From: Sipunculus nudus
Lineage: Eukaryota > Annelida > Sipuncula > Golfingiida > Sipunculidae
Assembly (NCBI GenBank): GCA_026874595.1
Contig: CM049322.1
Location: forward strand, 43,772,840 to 43,836,839
Length of the DNA stretch: 64,000 nucleotides
Direction of reading: 5' to 3'
The notes below the pieces were generated by a model, which ran no database searches, was not told where the DNA came from, and worked only from the letters and a program-made list of their open reading frames with translations. Shown here one piece after another: positions 11,471 to 25,125 of this stretch; the stretch's first letter is position 1; each line of letters opens with the position of its first letter. Position numbers and translations under genes: made by a program.

Positions 11471-14160
11471 CAACTGAAAACATAGTATCCACAAAACTGC
11501 TTTGGAGGATACAAATATTAGTGTAACATCATTCACACGTGCCGGTTCTCATGGATAGCTGTATATATTTATATGTGGGGCATTTCATAGTATCTGTGAC
11601 ATAGAAGTAAGAAAAAAAGATTGTAAGAATCCTTTAAAAAATTTGATCTAATTGAACAATAAGCTTTAATATTTCAGCACAGAACACCAACGATAAAACA
11701 TTGATATTACACATCACGTACGGGACAAATTTCAAATTGAAGTCATTATCTAAGGAAAACTGCTAATTACGTTAGCGTCATACTGACAACGTGATTTAAG
11801 GTACTTAAATATTCATGCCATGTTAATTATATATAATTTTCTCTTATCAAGCTGTATTCTTCATCACAGTTTTTATCCCATCTGTTACGTTTAAATTAAA
11901 AAAAAAATCAATGTTTTTTATTTCAAAAAGGCTGTTCTTGGCTTAAACTCTTAGTATCTCCTCCTAGGATTGAATTACAAAATAACTGCAGGTCAATGTT
12001 ATCAAATTTTGGAAAGTTAACTTAATAGTGATAGATTTAAATTTGTCATGGACGGGACACTATGACTCGGAGCGTGTTTATGGAACAGAACATGGTACAA
12101 AAATTTACTGCGATATCACAAAAGACAACATTTGACAAAAAACATTAACACTTTGCATTGGCATATTCGTTAAACAGTGATAAAATTTATAAACTTATGT
12201 CATATATACGGCACATGATTTCACGGACAGGACAAACATATATAGATCTTATCAGTGACATGACATTTTATAACTAAAAGAAACAAGATAACATCCACTG
12301 GATGGTGCTTTCATGGTTGAGCTGGGATAAGATTGTAGACTCTTCACAGTCAATACATTTATTAAACAAACAGTAGCAACATCACATTGTCATGGCCACG
12401 TCCTCAATATATTAAATGCTTATGGGTAATGATTTTGCAACAGCAAAAAAACCAAACATCTACTTAACTAGTCTAAGTTGAACTCTTAATCTCTTTTTAA
12501 TACGTACATCTTAATATAAATAATATGAAAAAATATTTTACATTAAAACCATATTAGTCAGGATATTGGTCTTTATTTCAGAAAGGGAACCAAGGCAGCA
12601 TTAAAAAGTGATTTGTGATTAGTTGCCGTTTCAAAGTAGATGCGACATGTCTCACTTTATAATGTGTTTAAGATAGAAACATGTTTTAAACATGTGGTAC
12701 GGCCCTGTTATTTTAATTTTTTTTTTAGTTCTTGGACGTTTCAGCATGTGGACCCACGTTTCGCTGCAAATCAAATCGAACGGGTGGGCTTTTTCGGTGC
12801 ATTAACGGACACTTTATGACGGAAACGTGCAGTTAACGGATCGGATGAAAGTAAGAGCTAGGACAGTGGAAAACTACCTGTCAATAGATATGGAATGAGG
12901 AAGGAATCGTCAGTGGACGAAGTCGAAGCATGGGCTCAACGCACATTCAAATTTGGAGAAGCTGCATACAGACTGAAAGGTTAATTACCGCTGTTCACCC
13001 CAAACACCTCTATTATCACTCAGTCATGACCACTGGATTGACTATAACTAGGCTTCCTCATACCTTCTATAGCCAGGGGCTTCCAATTGCCTTAATCCGC
13101 CACTAATCTGAATAATCCGATTTCGGATTATCTTAGTTGTGAATACATGACTGAGTAGGAATTTATATCGGGTTGGGAAGCATACTTAAGTCGTGACATC
13201 AGCGATAGTCTCCCATCCTGTTTATTTGATATTATGATAAACAGCCGACAGTTAAACCATTAGGCTATTAGTGATAACCGTAATTAACAGACAAATTCAT
13301 GTGATTTTACAAAAGTTAAGATCAATCTCTATGGTAACAAGTCATTTTCTGGATCGCATATAAGTTGGCTATCGTCCAGAGAAAAATGCTCACTATGCTT
13401 GAATACATACGGTCAAAAGTTCAACAAACCTGAGTTATACAACAAAAGTTTTCTCACACAAGGTAGGTCTGGTTAGAAAGTGTATTAGAAAAGCCAATGA
13501 CTGGTTTCGTTTATGTCAAGTGGTAGCGTTACTGTGGGTCATGAGGCATTGTCAAAAATGACGAAAATATTTACATCCTCTTCGAGGGTTACAGTATAGG
13601 TCCTCAAAACAACATGTAATGGCACTCTGACGCTGGGTGTAGACTCTAATATCAGAGGGCTGAAATGGATTACCCCCGTTGGAAGGTTATGTAAGTGATA
13701 AATCTGATGGTTTAAATCGTGATATACCAATTGAATAAATAATTAACATATATGAAAAAAATCGCAATAATTTTATAGTATTGTTAATTATAATAATATT
13801 GACTAACACACACGTTCGCATGACACCTTGCTTACAAACATAAGCAACAGACAGATTGAAAACAGAATAAAGAAAAAACAATTTTAAGTCAATCAAGTTT
13901 AAGAAACCATTTTTAAGGTTCGTAGAGGGTATATGATTTCAAACTTCCCGTGAATCTGAAACAGATTTCAAGTTACCAATGAACACATGAATGCGATTTT
14001 ATGTTCCGGGGGGGGGGGGGGGTAATTTGAAACGGGGATAAACTGAAATCACTACACCAATACGTACGTATACCCTTGGTGTCCAGGTAACATAGGCAAT
14101 GTCTCTGATCAATAACTGACATCTGTCAGGTAGCTGACCGACATCCCCTTTTAATTAGCT
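11471..14160. other. unassigned intergenic sequence upstream of the Ig gene
   Basis: About 2.7 kb of AT-rich DNA with no frame or element I can support. A poly-G run lies at 14009-14022. It is the upstream flank of the Ig-superfamily gene, so distal regulatory sequence could be here, but nothing specific is visible. Confidence 0.3.
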
Positions 14161-14173
14161 GATGGGCGGTGCC

Positions 14174-14190
14174 TATATATACATGCAAAT
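14174..14190 (+). promoter_or_regulatory. possible TATA box and octamer-like ATGCAAAT
   Basis: TATATATA at 14174-14181 is followed at once by ATGCAAAT (14183-14190), 277 bp before the predicted start codon of the Ig gene. Upstream ATGs lie between the two, so the true start of transcription may be further downstream. The call rests on motif and position only. Confidence 0.25.
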
Positions 14191-14466
14191 ACACGGGTGG
14201 CTAGCTGCCGTCATGCTCTACGTTTCACAATAAAGGTCAACCACCCGCACACGGTGGTCACGGCCATCAGTGGACCGCATAATTAATGACTTGCGAAATG
14301 TACATGAGTGAAGAATTCTCTGGCGACTAAGCGAGGCCGAGGTCACAAGAATAGTTTGTGCTGTTGTTGAATGTTCCACTGACCAGGAGCCTGTAGACGC
14401 CGGTCGCCATTTTTATTTATCAAGCCCCTGCCCTCGTATTCACATCTGGCAAGAAAGGCGACCAAC

Positions 14467-14500
14467 ATGATCCATTGGTACTCACTACTCATACTTACAG
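14467..14500 (+). CDS. Ig gene exon 1: signal peptide start
   Basis: ATG followed by ten codons giving [11 protein letters not shown], then one base before the donor ACAG|GTAAAT (phase 1). Joined to exon 2 it reads on as GFIICGSS, forming a typical short basic/polar start plus hydrophobic core with likely cleavage near S18-S19. An in-frame TGA lies upstream near 14380 and no other in-frame ATG falls between. A is at -3, a fair start context. The exon is 7 kb from exon 2, so another first exon cannot be excluded. Confidence 0.6.
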
Positions 14501-14702
14501 GTAAATTTACGTTATATGTGTATGTGTGAGATGGTGTGTGATGGTGCGTGAGTGTTATGCTGTGTGTGTGTTTCGGGGATTTAGTTATGAAAGTGCTTAC
14601 TTTCACTCCCCTTGGATTTACCAATCCCCATGTTAGATGAACAGATAAGTGTTTGTTAGAATAGATGGTCATTTACAGCAGCTGACTATAGAATATCATT
14701 GA

Positions 14703-14757
<55 letters not shown>

Positions 14758-17700
14758 ACAAATGAATGTTATTGGGCTTACCTTTGATATGCATATCTAT
14801 CTAATCGGTATAGTGACAACGGTCTTAAAACTTGTACACTATGTTACATTTATAGTTTTAATTTTTCGTATAGTCATTGTTCTAACAATGTTTGCCTATT
14901 TTGATCCACAGTAACATCACTCTAAATGTTTATGAAATCAGTGGTATGGTAATTACTGAAACAACCTACAAAGGTACAGGTGCCAGTCCAATTTAACTGT
15001 CTGGGCTTTACCCGGTATGTGAGCTTATGGACACAAAACCAGAGCTCACTAATGAAGTGCCAACAGCCTACTGATAAGGACTCTTAGCCAGTTTATTAAT
15101 CAAGTTATGTTGAAATCCTCCTCATCCTTCATATGCTTCTTTAAGTTAGTTCTCGGGATCCAAAGATAAATTTTCAAAATGACTAAACAACTAGACCAAC
15201 AATATTTATTTGGCACTGCAGGAAAATATAAATCTATCATGTCTTTGAAATTTTTTGGTTAATATAAATGTAATATAATTGTCAGGGGATACTCTGCAAA
15301 TCGGTAATGTTTTAAACTTTGAGGTTAAATGCTTTTAAATGAAATGCATTTCAATCTAAAAACTGAAAAAACTCAATTGTTTAAATAAATTAGTTCTAGA
15401 AATGTGTAACTGTGTGTCCCTATTGCGTCTATAGAAGTACTTGAGAGAAGATTTTGTAAAGAAAAGCAATTGTTAAACTACCTTTATCACGGGAAAGAAT
15501 GAACACCCAAGTTTTGGCCACTTAAACTGCAAAAATACTCAAGAATGTACCAGCTTTTATCACACGGGGGAGTGGAATTAAGCATCCCTTATTACCTCTC
15601 CCCCCAGGGGGAGTGGAAATAAGCATTCCTTTTTTACACTCCCCCGGAGTGGAAATAAGGCCTGCCTTTAGTAATATATGTATCTGAGTGCTTCCTGCGA
15701 AGGGGGTCTGTCCGGTGAAGCGTATTTAATCTCCTTCATACGACGGCGGTCTGACCTTCTGGGTCACGTTCTTAACCTGAATGATGTAACGCTAACACAA
15801 ACATTGAAGGGGTCAAAGTGGCGATGATTTAGGGCCCTAATGACCTACACCACGACAACAGTTGCAAATGTTCTTTCGAGCGACTTAGGTTTCTTATATA
15901 TGTACATGTTAACAACTATATTCACAAACTTTCATTGCGTTCGCGCAACATTCGATCCAAGTATTATAAAGTGTTACACATATGGTCACTTTGCTCGTTC
16001 ATAATCAATCCCCATATGTCCAATGTATAGTCATTAGTGTTAATTAGTGACGATCCCAGAACCCAGTCGCACATAGGAGGCGTCTTCCTTCGACCCCCCC
16101 CCCCCCCCCCGTCGTAGGAAGGACGGCCATTAATATATGGAAATCTTCACATGGAGCCAGTCATGAAATATAGAAATTATATAGGTAGTCATCAGAAATT
16201 TATATTTAAATAGAAAAAGCGTTTTAATAACGCTTTTCTTTCCACCTTTTATTCATTAATGGATATTATTTCATCGCTGATTAACGGAATATATTCCGGG
16301 TTTCTAAATAATGGACTATATTTAGGTTTGCTGATTAATGGAATATATTCAGGGTTTGCTAATTTATTGAATATATTCCAAGTTTGCTACTTAATGGATT
16401 ATATCCAGGTTTGCTGATTAATAGACTAAAGTCTGGGATTGCTGCTATGTGGAATATATTCCACCGTTCTACGTTTGCTAATTAATGCACTATATTCAGA
16501 TTTATTGATTAATCGCATATGTTCCTGGTTTTCTTATTAATGACCAATAGTCCGGGTTTGCTGATTAATGAAATATACCCCATGTTTGCTAAATAATGTA
16601 CTATTTCCAAATTATGATGATTAATGCAATATATTCCTGATTTGCTAATTAATAGACTTTAGTCCGGGATCGATTATTTATGGATTAAAGTCAGGGTTTG
16701 CTGTTTAATGAAATATATTCCAGGTTTGGCGATTAACGGACTATATCCAGATGTTGATGATTAATGGAATATTTTCCTGGTTTGTAAGTAAAGGGACAAT
16801 AGTCCGGGGTTGCTGATTAATGAAATATATTCCAGGTTTGTGATTAAAGGACTTTCGATCGGTTTTGCTTGATTAATGGGCTTAATTTCTTTTAAGTATT
16901 GGACATCATCTGAGCAATATTTTCAGGTAAAATAAAATGAGGAATATTTGTTCTGGTATGTGTATGCATCAGAAGAATGTTGTCCAGGTATGTTTATCAA
17001 AGGAATATTCACTCTAAGAAAAAAGGGTTACATGTAGAACCCTTAAGGGTTCTTTAGAGTGGATCCAGTGGGGAACCCTTAAAGGTTCCAGGTAGAACCC
17101 TCTTGTCAGGGTTCTTCATAGAACCTTCTCTAAGGGTTCTTCATGGAACCCAAAGGTTCCATATATAACCCCAGCAAAGGGTGCTTCTTAGAACCCTACT
17201 GAAAGGTTCGTCAGGGTTCTTCATAGAACCCTCTCCTATGGTTCTTCATAGAACCCCAAGGGTTCTTTGTATAACCCTAACAATGGGGGTTTCTTGTAAC
17301 CCTACTAAAAGGTTCTTTCTGGAACCTACTAAAAGGTTCTTTCTGGAACCGATTCTTCAGATAAGGTTTCTTACAGGGCCCTGGTATGACAGGTTTATTG
17401 ATGATTACTCCATTTTGTATTCATATTAATTTACGAAATATTCTTTAGGATATGGGTTCTCTTCATTTAAACCAATCGGATCTTATACATTTAGGGTATA
17501 GCTTTAAGTTTTGATGTGATGATGACATTTGTGTTAAAGCAACTGCATTGTAGAGATGCACAGTTGGGCAATTCATGCAAAATATTTGGCAATATATGTC
17601 TTAGGATCAATTTCATTTCATAGCTTAAATGTAAAAAGCTGTTCTTGTGCTGTGTTTGTTGTGGTTTAAATATGCTTTGATTGTTAACTGAAAAAAAGTG

Positions 17701-19121
17701 CTCCATGTTAAAACATTTTAATTTGCATATCATAAACAACTGTAAAAAATTATATAAAACATGACCATGCGGCATGGACTGATGATATTGCATATCTTAA
17801 TATCGCAAACGACTCTTTCAAACAGTACGGGATAATGTCCATTCTTCATATTCGGCAACTCGGTCAGTCCTAAGGTAAAATATATTGAGTTGAAGTAATA
17901 TAATCCATGACACATGCAACGGATCCATTTTATGTAATTTAATTGCCTATTTACTTCCTTACAACAAGACCGGATTACACCAATTAAACACCTATAATTA
18001 TGCCCATCACTTTCATCACTTACTGGCCTAGGTAACAACAATAATTAAACTTGTATCCTAATAACCAATTACTGATCTTTCTAACAGTGTTTATTTTATG
18101 GAAATATTCAAGAGGTGTGATGATCAATATTTCATTAAAAATGATCCCTAAAACGTTCGATTTGAGGGGTTGATTTCAAACTTTTTCACACCGAGCATAT
18201 CACACAGCCGCACCAGTTTAATCTTTTTTTTTTGTCGCCTTCGATCTTTAATCACAATCCTAGGGCCCCACGGACCCTTACTGTTGGCCTTTGTGTTTGG
18301 GTGGCTCTGGCATGTTCATGACCTGTGCATGGAGAAATTCCAACGTGTTTGTCAGTCCCTTGGGATAAACTGTACTAAACAAAGTACAACCCAATGACAC
18401 AACATAAGGCTGTTGTCGCGTCCATAGTTGGCTGCTCGTCCACGACGGTGACGCGATCTACCAGGATTTATGCCCTCTTGGCAGTCAATGGATTCCCTTC
18501 CTGACAATCCTTAAACAGTACACACGGCGTCAGTTTGGCATCAGCCTGCAAAAGAAAGAAGGAAACAATAAGTAATCAATCTGAACATGGAAATCTGTGG
18601 ACATTGTCCTCTAACTCACTGTGACCAATGTCTCATCTTGTTAAAATATGCGACACAGGTGGGATACAATGTATAATATGTACAATCTATGCATTACCTG
18701 GTAACACTGTTAAAAAAATATATAACCAAGCAACAATGAATAAATGATCCAGAAAAAAAACTCTTTCATTGTAAAACATGCCTGTGCTTGAAGTTTCAAT
18801 TTTAATAAAAAAAAGTTTAAATTTTGAAGGAATAATGAGACATTCAATAATGCAGACCGCTCCTGCCCACACCTACCTTATTCAGGACAAACAGCTCTTC
18901 ATCTTTCTCTTTAAGCAGCCTTGTTAGTTATACTGCCGCAGCGTTGATGGTCAGTTCTGAAAAGAACAAATTTTGATATGCCATATAAATTATGTCAACA
19001 ACATAACACATTTCTGCCTTTCTGAAAAAATGCTGACAAATATATTGCTTCTTTGATCATGTTTTCTGGAAGAACGATAAGTTAATGTTATAAACATATA
19101 TATATATATATATATATAAAT

Positions 19122-19178
<57 letters not shown>

Positions 19179-19489
19179 GATAAAGTCATAATCAGTTCAT
19201 TATTTCAAAATGGTGATTATTTATCAATGCAGAGGCAATTAAACTAAGACTATTAATGTAAAAGAGATAATTACTATTTATACTCGAATCTATAAATACA
19301 CAGAAAGTAAAGAAAATTAATATGAATTATACACATATTATAATCCAATATGAATTATGGTCTATATCAATGCAATGCTACCCATAGTAATAAGGCGAAA
19401 CAAATCCACATACATATATTAGTATACTCATTTGTGCGTTTATTGTGCGTTTATTGTATGTCAGTGTACTTATATACACACGCACGCAC

Positions 19490-19530
<41 letters not shown>

Positions 19531-20182
19531 AATTTAATGTAAATTTAATGACGCAGAGTTGTACTCCTGATAGCGGGCCTTAGTAAGGGATCAACCATAC
19601 AGCAACTTACCCGTACTCTTAGTCTTCTTTTTTCAGCAAATTTTCACTGTTCAAGAGGGACAGGTAAAGCATGTTCAAAATGGCCGTTTTGGATGTCTTC
19701 GTTCAAAGCTGTTAGACATTCGAAAAGGCCGCTGAGATGCTGCCACGTAACAGTAGCCTGCGAATGGCAGCACACAAGAGTGACCAGATGCTGCCAGGCG
19801 CCCCCCACTGTTTGCGCCCGACCAGGCAACTCGTCACAGGCAGCCCGCCTCCCGCTGCTTGGACTAACCCATCTGGGTGATGAGGGCTCTGGCGGGATAA
19901 CTTCTTCTCTTTTCTGACGAGTTTAGGGAGAAAATGTCCAGTTTATGTTGTCAGTGTAATGTTAATCTTGCCTTGCAATATGAACAAAATCGATAACGCC
20001 ATTTATATATATATATATATACATATATATAAAAGGGGCGGATAATGGATTTTGGAAAGACTAAATGTAAACCTAAAAAAAATGTCGCAAATGTCAGGGT
20101 TTGATCCCCCATGAAAAAAGGTTATTTTGGCTCAAAAGGGGATCCGCCACTGCATATATCTATATATCTATATATCTATATA

Positions 20183-20264
<82 letters not shown>

Positions 20265-23200
20265 CATATACATATATGTATGTATATATATTTTTATATT
20301 TGTGGTGTGTATATATGTATATATATATGTTTTATAATATATAATATGCAATTATGATTTAATATTATATCATATTATATATTTCTATATTTCTATTAGT
20401 TTTATTATTTATAAATATAATATAACATCAGGTAAGATAAAAAATGAAACTACAATACGATTTAATATAAGATAATATAAGAAATGATGGGATAAGATAA
20501 GATAATGACATCATTTATCACACAAAGTCAGTGAATACTGATTCATAGTGCAGCTGGGAACAGTGACCCACACACGTATTGGTACTGTAGGGTTCTATCA
20601 GGCACCCTCACTTCGGGCAGAACACACGAAGAACCTTAAGTGGGCTATCTGGAACCCATTGATATCAAAAACGGTTCTAAGTTGAACCATGGTTCCAGCT
20701 GGAACCATACAGGTTCTGCATGGAACCCCCAAGAACCCTTTTTTCTTAGAGTGTTGTTCTGGTATGATTAGCAAAGGAATATTTTCAAGGAATGTATTTC
20801 AAAGGAATATTGTCCAGGTATGTTTATCAAAGGAATAATGTTCAGGTATGTTTATCAAAGGGATATTGTTCAGGTATGTTTATCAAAGGAATATTTTCAA
20901 GGTATATTTATTAAAGGCACATAGTCCAAGTATGTTTATAAAAGGAATATTGTCCATTTGCTAAAACGGTCTTAATGGCCGGAACTGCAAGCATAAAATG
21001 GCTCTCGGCTCGAAGCTCTGTCGTTTCACAAACTGAGTTTGGCTCTCGATTGGCATGGTTGGGTCTTCGCTGCTGGGATCGGTGAAGGGAATGTATGCTG
21101 CTTCTGCCTTTGTGGCTGTCGGTGCTGTGGCTTTCCTGTAAAGTTACCGGTACGGGTAAAAAGGTGGCGGTCTCTCGCGGCTTTCTGCTTGGCTTGGTGG
21201 CATCAGTTCTATTGGCTCTTAAGAAGCGCATAGGGCTTGGGGCTTGGCCAGAGCAACCTGTAGCTGCTCGAAGAAGCGAGAAATAATTTAAATAAAAAAA
21301 ATCAGGTATGTTTATCAAGGGAATTTTGTCCAGGCTGATGTATTTGGCGATTTTAGTCCACGTTTATTTATATAGGAATATTTTTCAGGTTCAGGAATGG
21401 GGAAATATTCTCCATGTATTATGTATTTATTGAAGATTATTTCCTATGTTTCTTTATTTTTCGTTAGACAATATTTTCTTCGTATTTTCATATTATATTC
21501 GTATTTTTCAGGTTTTATTATTTGTGGTTCATCTTATGAGTCCACGTCTACCACCGTCACGGACGTTCAGATTAACCCGGCGTCCGGTCGGACAGAGGAA
21601 AACAACGTCACAATTACCTGTATCTCAGATGGCCCAGACCTCTATTACAACTTCACGTGGGTCAGGTACACGGGGGAGCGTGTCCACATTGCCGCCAAAA
21701 ACGACGAGTTGTTATCTCCGAATGAAAACCAGTTCTCTTTTTATAAAATTAACGGAAATCTCAACTTTAAGCTGAAGGTGTCAGGTACGTACAAATTAAG
21801 AATGTATAATTTACTTTTATTTTATCGGTATTTCTCCCTAGAAGGCCCCTATTCCATTCTAAAAAAAATCGCGCTGAACAGAGCTTTTCCATTTGCGCGG
21901 AAACGCGCGCGTTTTCGCAGAATCCCTCCTTTCCGTGACCTGTTTTCACAAGGTATTACCCGTCCCACAGCCTTCCCGGCATCATGTCAAGCATGTGTCT
22001 GTTCACTTTATGCATGTATACATTTAAAATTTCGTTATATTTGCAGGAATGTATAGTTCTTATTACGGTAGTGTACTATTGACAGGAAGGCGGGGATCGT
22101 ATATAGGTTATATATGAGAAGATTATTAACTACCCCAGTCGGTAATAAGATATTTAGCACCCCCGCCGCACATATATATGTTTATATAATAAACATCTTC
22201 ATTATAATAATAATGCATTAAAGTAGACAAGCAGAACAGCAGTTAAGTATGATTTGTCGCCATGCATGACAGAGGCCTATGCTGGGGCGTCCTCAAGCAG
22301 ACTGCATTCGCGTCCTTGACCTCCACAAGCAGGCTCACCCGCGTGCGTTTCCGCGTGCATGGAAAAGGGACACATGAAAAATCGCGCATCGCACGATGTT
22401 CATTTCACACTCCGCGCGCGTTTCCGCGTGCATGGAAAAGAGACACATGATTTACACTTGCGCGATTTTTTGAGCGCGCGGGCGCGCGTTTCCGCGCGCA
22501 TGGAAAAGGGGCCGAAGGGTCTATTCCCATATATAACGTCTATTAACTAATGATAACCCCTTAAACTATTTATTAAAATGGACAGAAAAAAGCACCCTAT
22601 ACCAAGCACAGGCTGTTCGTTGAGTTTATATTCACGTGTTTATAACATGTGGGTAGCCGGAAAAATAATCACAACACAGTCAACAAGGACATTTTTTTCG
22701 GCAAGGCAGACGAAACAATGTTTTGCAACTAGTTACTTTACTACTTCCGCATAATAATATGCTGCCAGGCACCTTAGATTTTTATTTTGTAAAAATTGAT
22801 ATGTTTACTGAAAGCTTGTAGACAAGTCCATACATGTTTTACAAAGGCGCTATAAGAACTTTACATACCAGGTATTATCAAGAAATCATACTCCGAGTGG
22901 CCAGATATCAGTTCTATAAAATAAGCAGGCAATAGCTGGCTCTAAATAAATGCAGAAAAACCTACAGCTACATGTTTATTATGCAATACAGGCTAAAGTT
23001 ATTTTACATTATATTATGTTTAATTCATGGTGTCTTTTAAATATTTCCAAGATATAATATTTTATTTATTCAACATAAATTACTCTGTCATTCTAGGTGT
23101 TGCTCGTTGGGAAACTGGACTTTTTGGATGCAGGCGAGCTCAGACGGTGGAAACACAACTTTCAAAAGGTAAGTCAGATTTGACCGATAGGGCCTAAACT

Positions 23201-23538
23201 TTGAGTAGTGAAACTGTAAACTGCACTACAATGTTCTTCCACACCGTGACATAGACATCTCTATACAAAGTCATTAATCATATGATTTGGCTATTACACT
23301 GGATTTAAATACTAAGAAGTCCCATCGACATCTCTATACAAAGTCGGCAATCATATGATTTGGCTAATACTCAGAATGTATACACTAAAAAACACCCAAA
23401 CCAAACTTTAAATCACCCCTATATGGTGTCTGCCGTCTTTTCCTGCACCTCCTACAACTCAGATGTCAGTCACAGATACGCCGCTGGGGACATGCTCGTA
23501 TATGCGCTCAGAAATCTTACAAACGTGAAGAGAAATTT

Positions 23539-23590
<52 letters not shown>

Positions 23591-25076
23591 TCCGAACATA
23601 CATTGAAGTTTTCGGCATATTAGTTATATCATGTAACATATTTAAGTTCCTAAAACAAGACTTTGTCCAGCCAATATTTGTCATTGAAGCAATAATAAAG
23701 GAAAGCAAAATACGACAGTATGAGGAGTAATAAAATATGAATACATGAATATTTTTGAATACAAAATTTCCGTTTCCTCTTAAATATTAACGTATGACAG
23801 TTTTTTTATTATTGTTATGGTTGTTATACGGCTTTATATTGAATATACATGAGCTATATAGAGCTAAAGCGCTGACGTAAATAGCGTGACATTTTGGACT
23901 GCAATGATTGTCAACGTAAAGTGTGAAACATTTATGTTCTTAGAAATAAATCCCAATATTTAATCTACTTGTAGTGAAAGCTGCCTCAACTGAGATTGAA
24001 GACTACCAAGAGAAACTGATTAGCCCGACATTCCAAAAAGCGTGTGAGCCCAACGTGACGGATCCATCTCTCACCGACAGGTATTTTTTTAGACATGATC
24101 TTGATGAGCTAATTGGTCTTATATAATTCACATGTCGATTATCAGGGACATATATGTACATGTATATATAATTGTGCACAACCGGCGACCATTTTTATTT
24201 CTTCTCTTCTGCCCATTGGATTTTCAAAACGACTAATTTGTACAGCCTAAGAGGCACGCATCTGATATTTATTTTAAACTAAAGGTCAATATCATATCCC
24301 TTATTATCGCTCAAAATTTCTTTTAATTTTGATGGGGGAATCTAGTTCCCTGCCGGAGCCTGTGTCCCTTCCTCCCCCCCCCCCCCCCGCCTCTCTTACA
24401 AGGTCAATTTTATTATTTTTTAAATCGATTGTACAACTTGTTATAATAACTAATACAAGGCACTCTCCATGGCTCGGATGGTGGCGTTCGGTAGTGTATG
24501 GAGGTCGCGGTAACCGTTGGTCCCGGGAAAAACCAACCAACCTTGAACGGGCCACCACAACCCACTCTCAAAGCCACACTGTGAATCGAACCCGGGTCGC
24601 CAGGGGAGAAAGCCGACGTATTTAACTCCTCGTCTGTCCAGGACCAGTGGACCTCCCCGGACTTCCTTTTAGTTTTCCTCGGTTGGACCACCCTCTCATT
24701 TTTCAAAATCCTAGATCCGCCCCTGCAGTTTGTATTGGTGTTGTCATGTGTTAAATGTATGTTCTTTCTTCCGTTTGTTTGTTTTAGAGAAGCTGCTGTT
24801 GGCGTGTACAGGGTGCACTATTATGGCGAGAATGATCCGAACTTATGGTACATAAAATGTGACGATGACGGAGATGAGCTAGAGTGTACAACCTCATACA
24901 CCGACGACACATTTTTCCTGGAATTTAAAAAGGTTTTCCTGCCGACAAATCTAACAGGTAAAATACAATAAACTAATTTTTTTCTCTGTGCTATAAAACG
25001 AATGAGTTTAATTTTTGATTGCAAATGGTGAACATTAAATCAAGCATGCACTTTAAGTTGTAAGAGACCGTGAAAC

Positions 25077-25125
<49 letters not shown>

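Larger units (their letters stand above)
17010..20753. mobile_element. 3.74 kb DNA transposon with 20-bp perfect TIRs (CACTA/EnSpm-like), non-autonomous
   Basis: The left end CACTCTAAGAAAAAAGGGTT is exactly the reverse complement of the right end. Left flank ...ggaatatt and right flank ttgttctgg rejoin, after removing one TT, to a normal unit of the host tandem array, so the target duplication is 2 bp (TT). The outer ~390 bp left and ~170 bp right are packed with short GAACCCTT / AAGGGTTC repeats, typical of subterminal transposase-binding regions in CACTA-type elements. Interior: TA microsatellites, a nested small repeat (20033-20157) and decayed exons on the - strand. No intact transposase was seen. 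CACTA class is inference; such elements usually make 2-3 bp duplications. Confidence 0.75.
14501..21511 (+). other. Ig gene intron 1 (7.0 kb)
   Basis: Begins GTAAAT and ends TTTTTCAG. It holds a TA microsatellite, a ~30-bp tandem array, and a 3.7 kb DNA transposon inserted into that array. Between 14754 and 16080 nothing is recognised except a short repeated phrase 'gggagtggaa.taagcat' at about 15570-15660. Confidence 0.55.

Noticed and set aside
13539..13896. Minus-strand short frames upstream of the Ig gene
   Set aside because: AT-rich, no family resemblance, no splice or promoter support.
20101..20357. Tyr-Ile and Cys-Val repeat frames here and at 8230-8490, 23360-23708 and 28721-28972
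   Set aside because: They are translations of TA and TG microsatellites. The last also overlaps exon 8 on the wrong strand.
21785..22056. Read-through of exon 2 into the following open frame
   Set aside because: Crosses a good donor into GC-rich repeat sequence; the true F strand of the domain is at 23097-23168.
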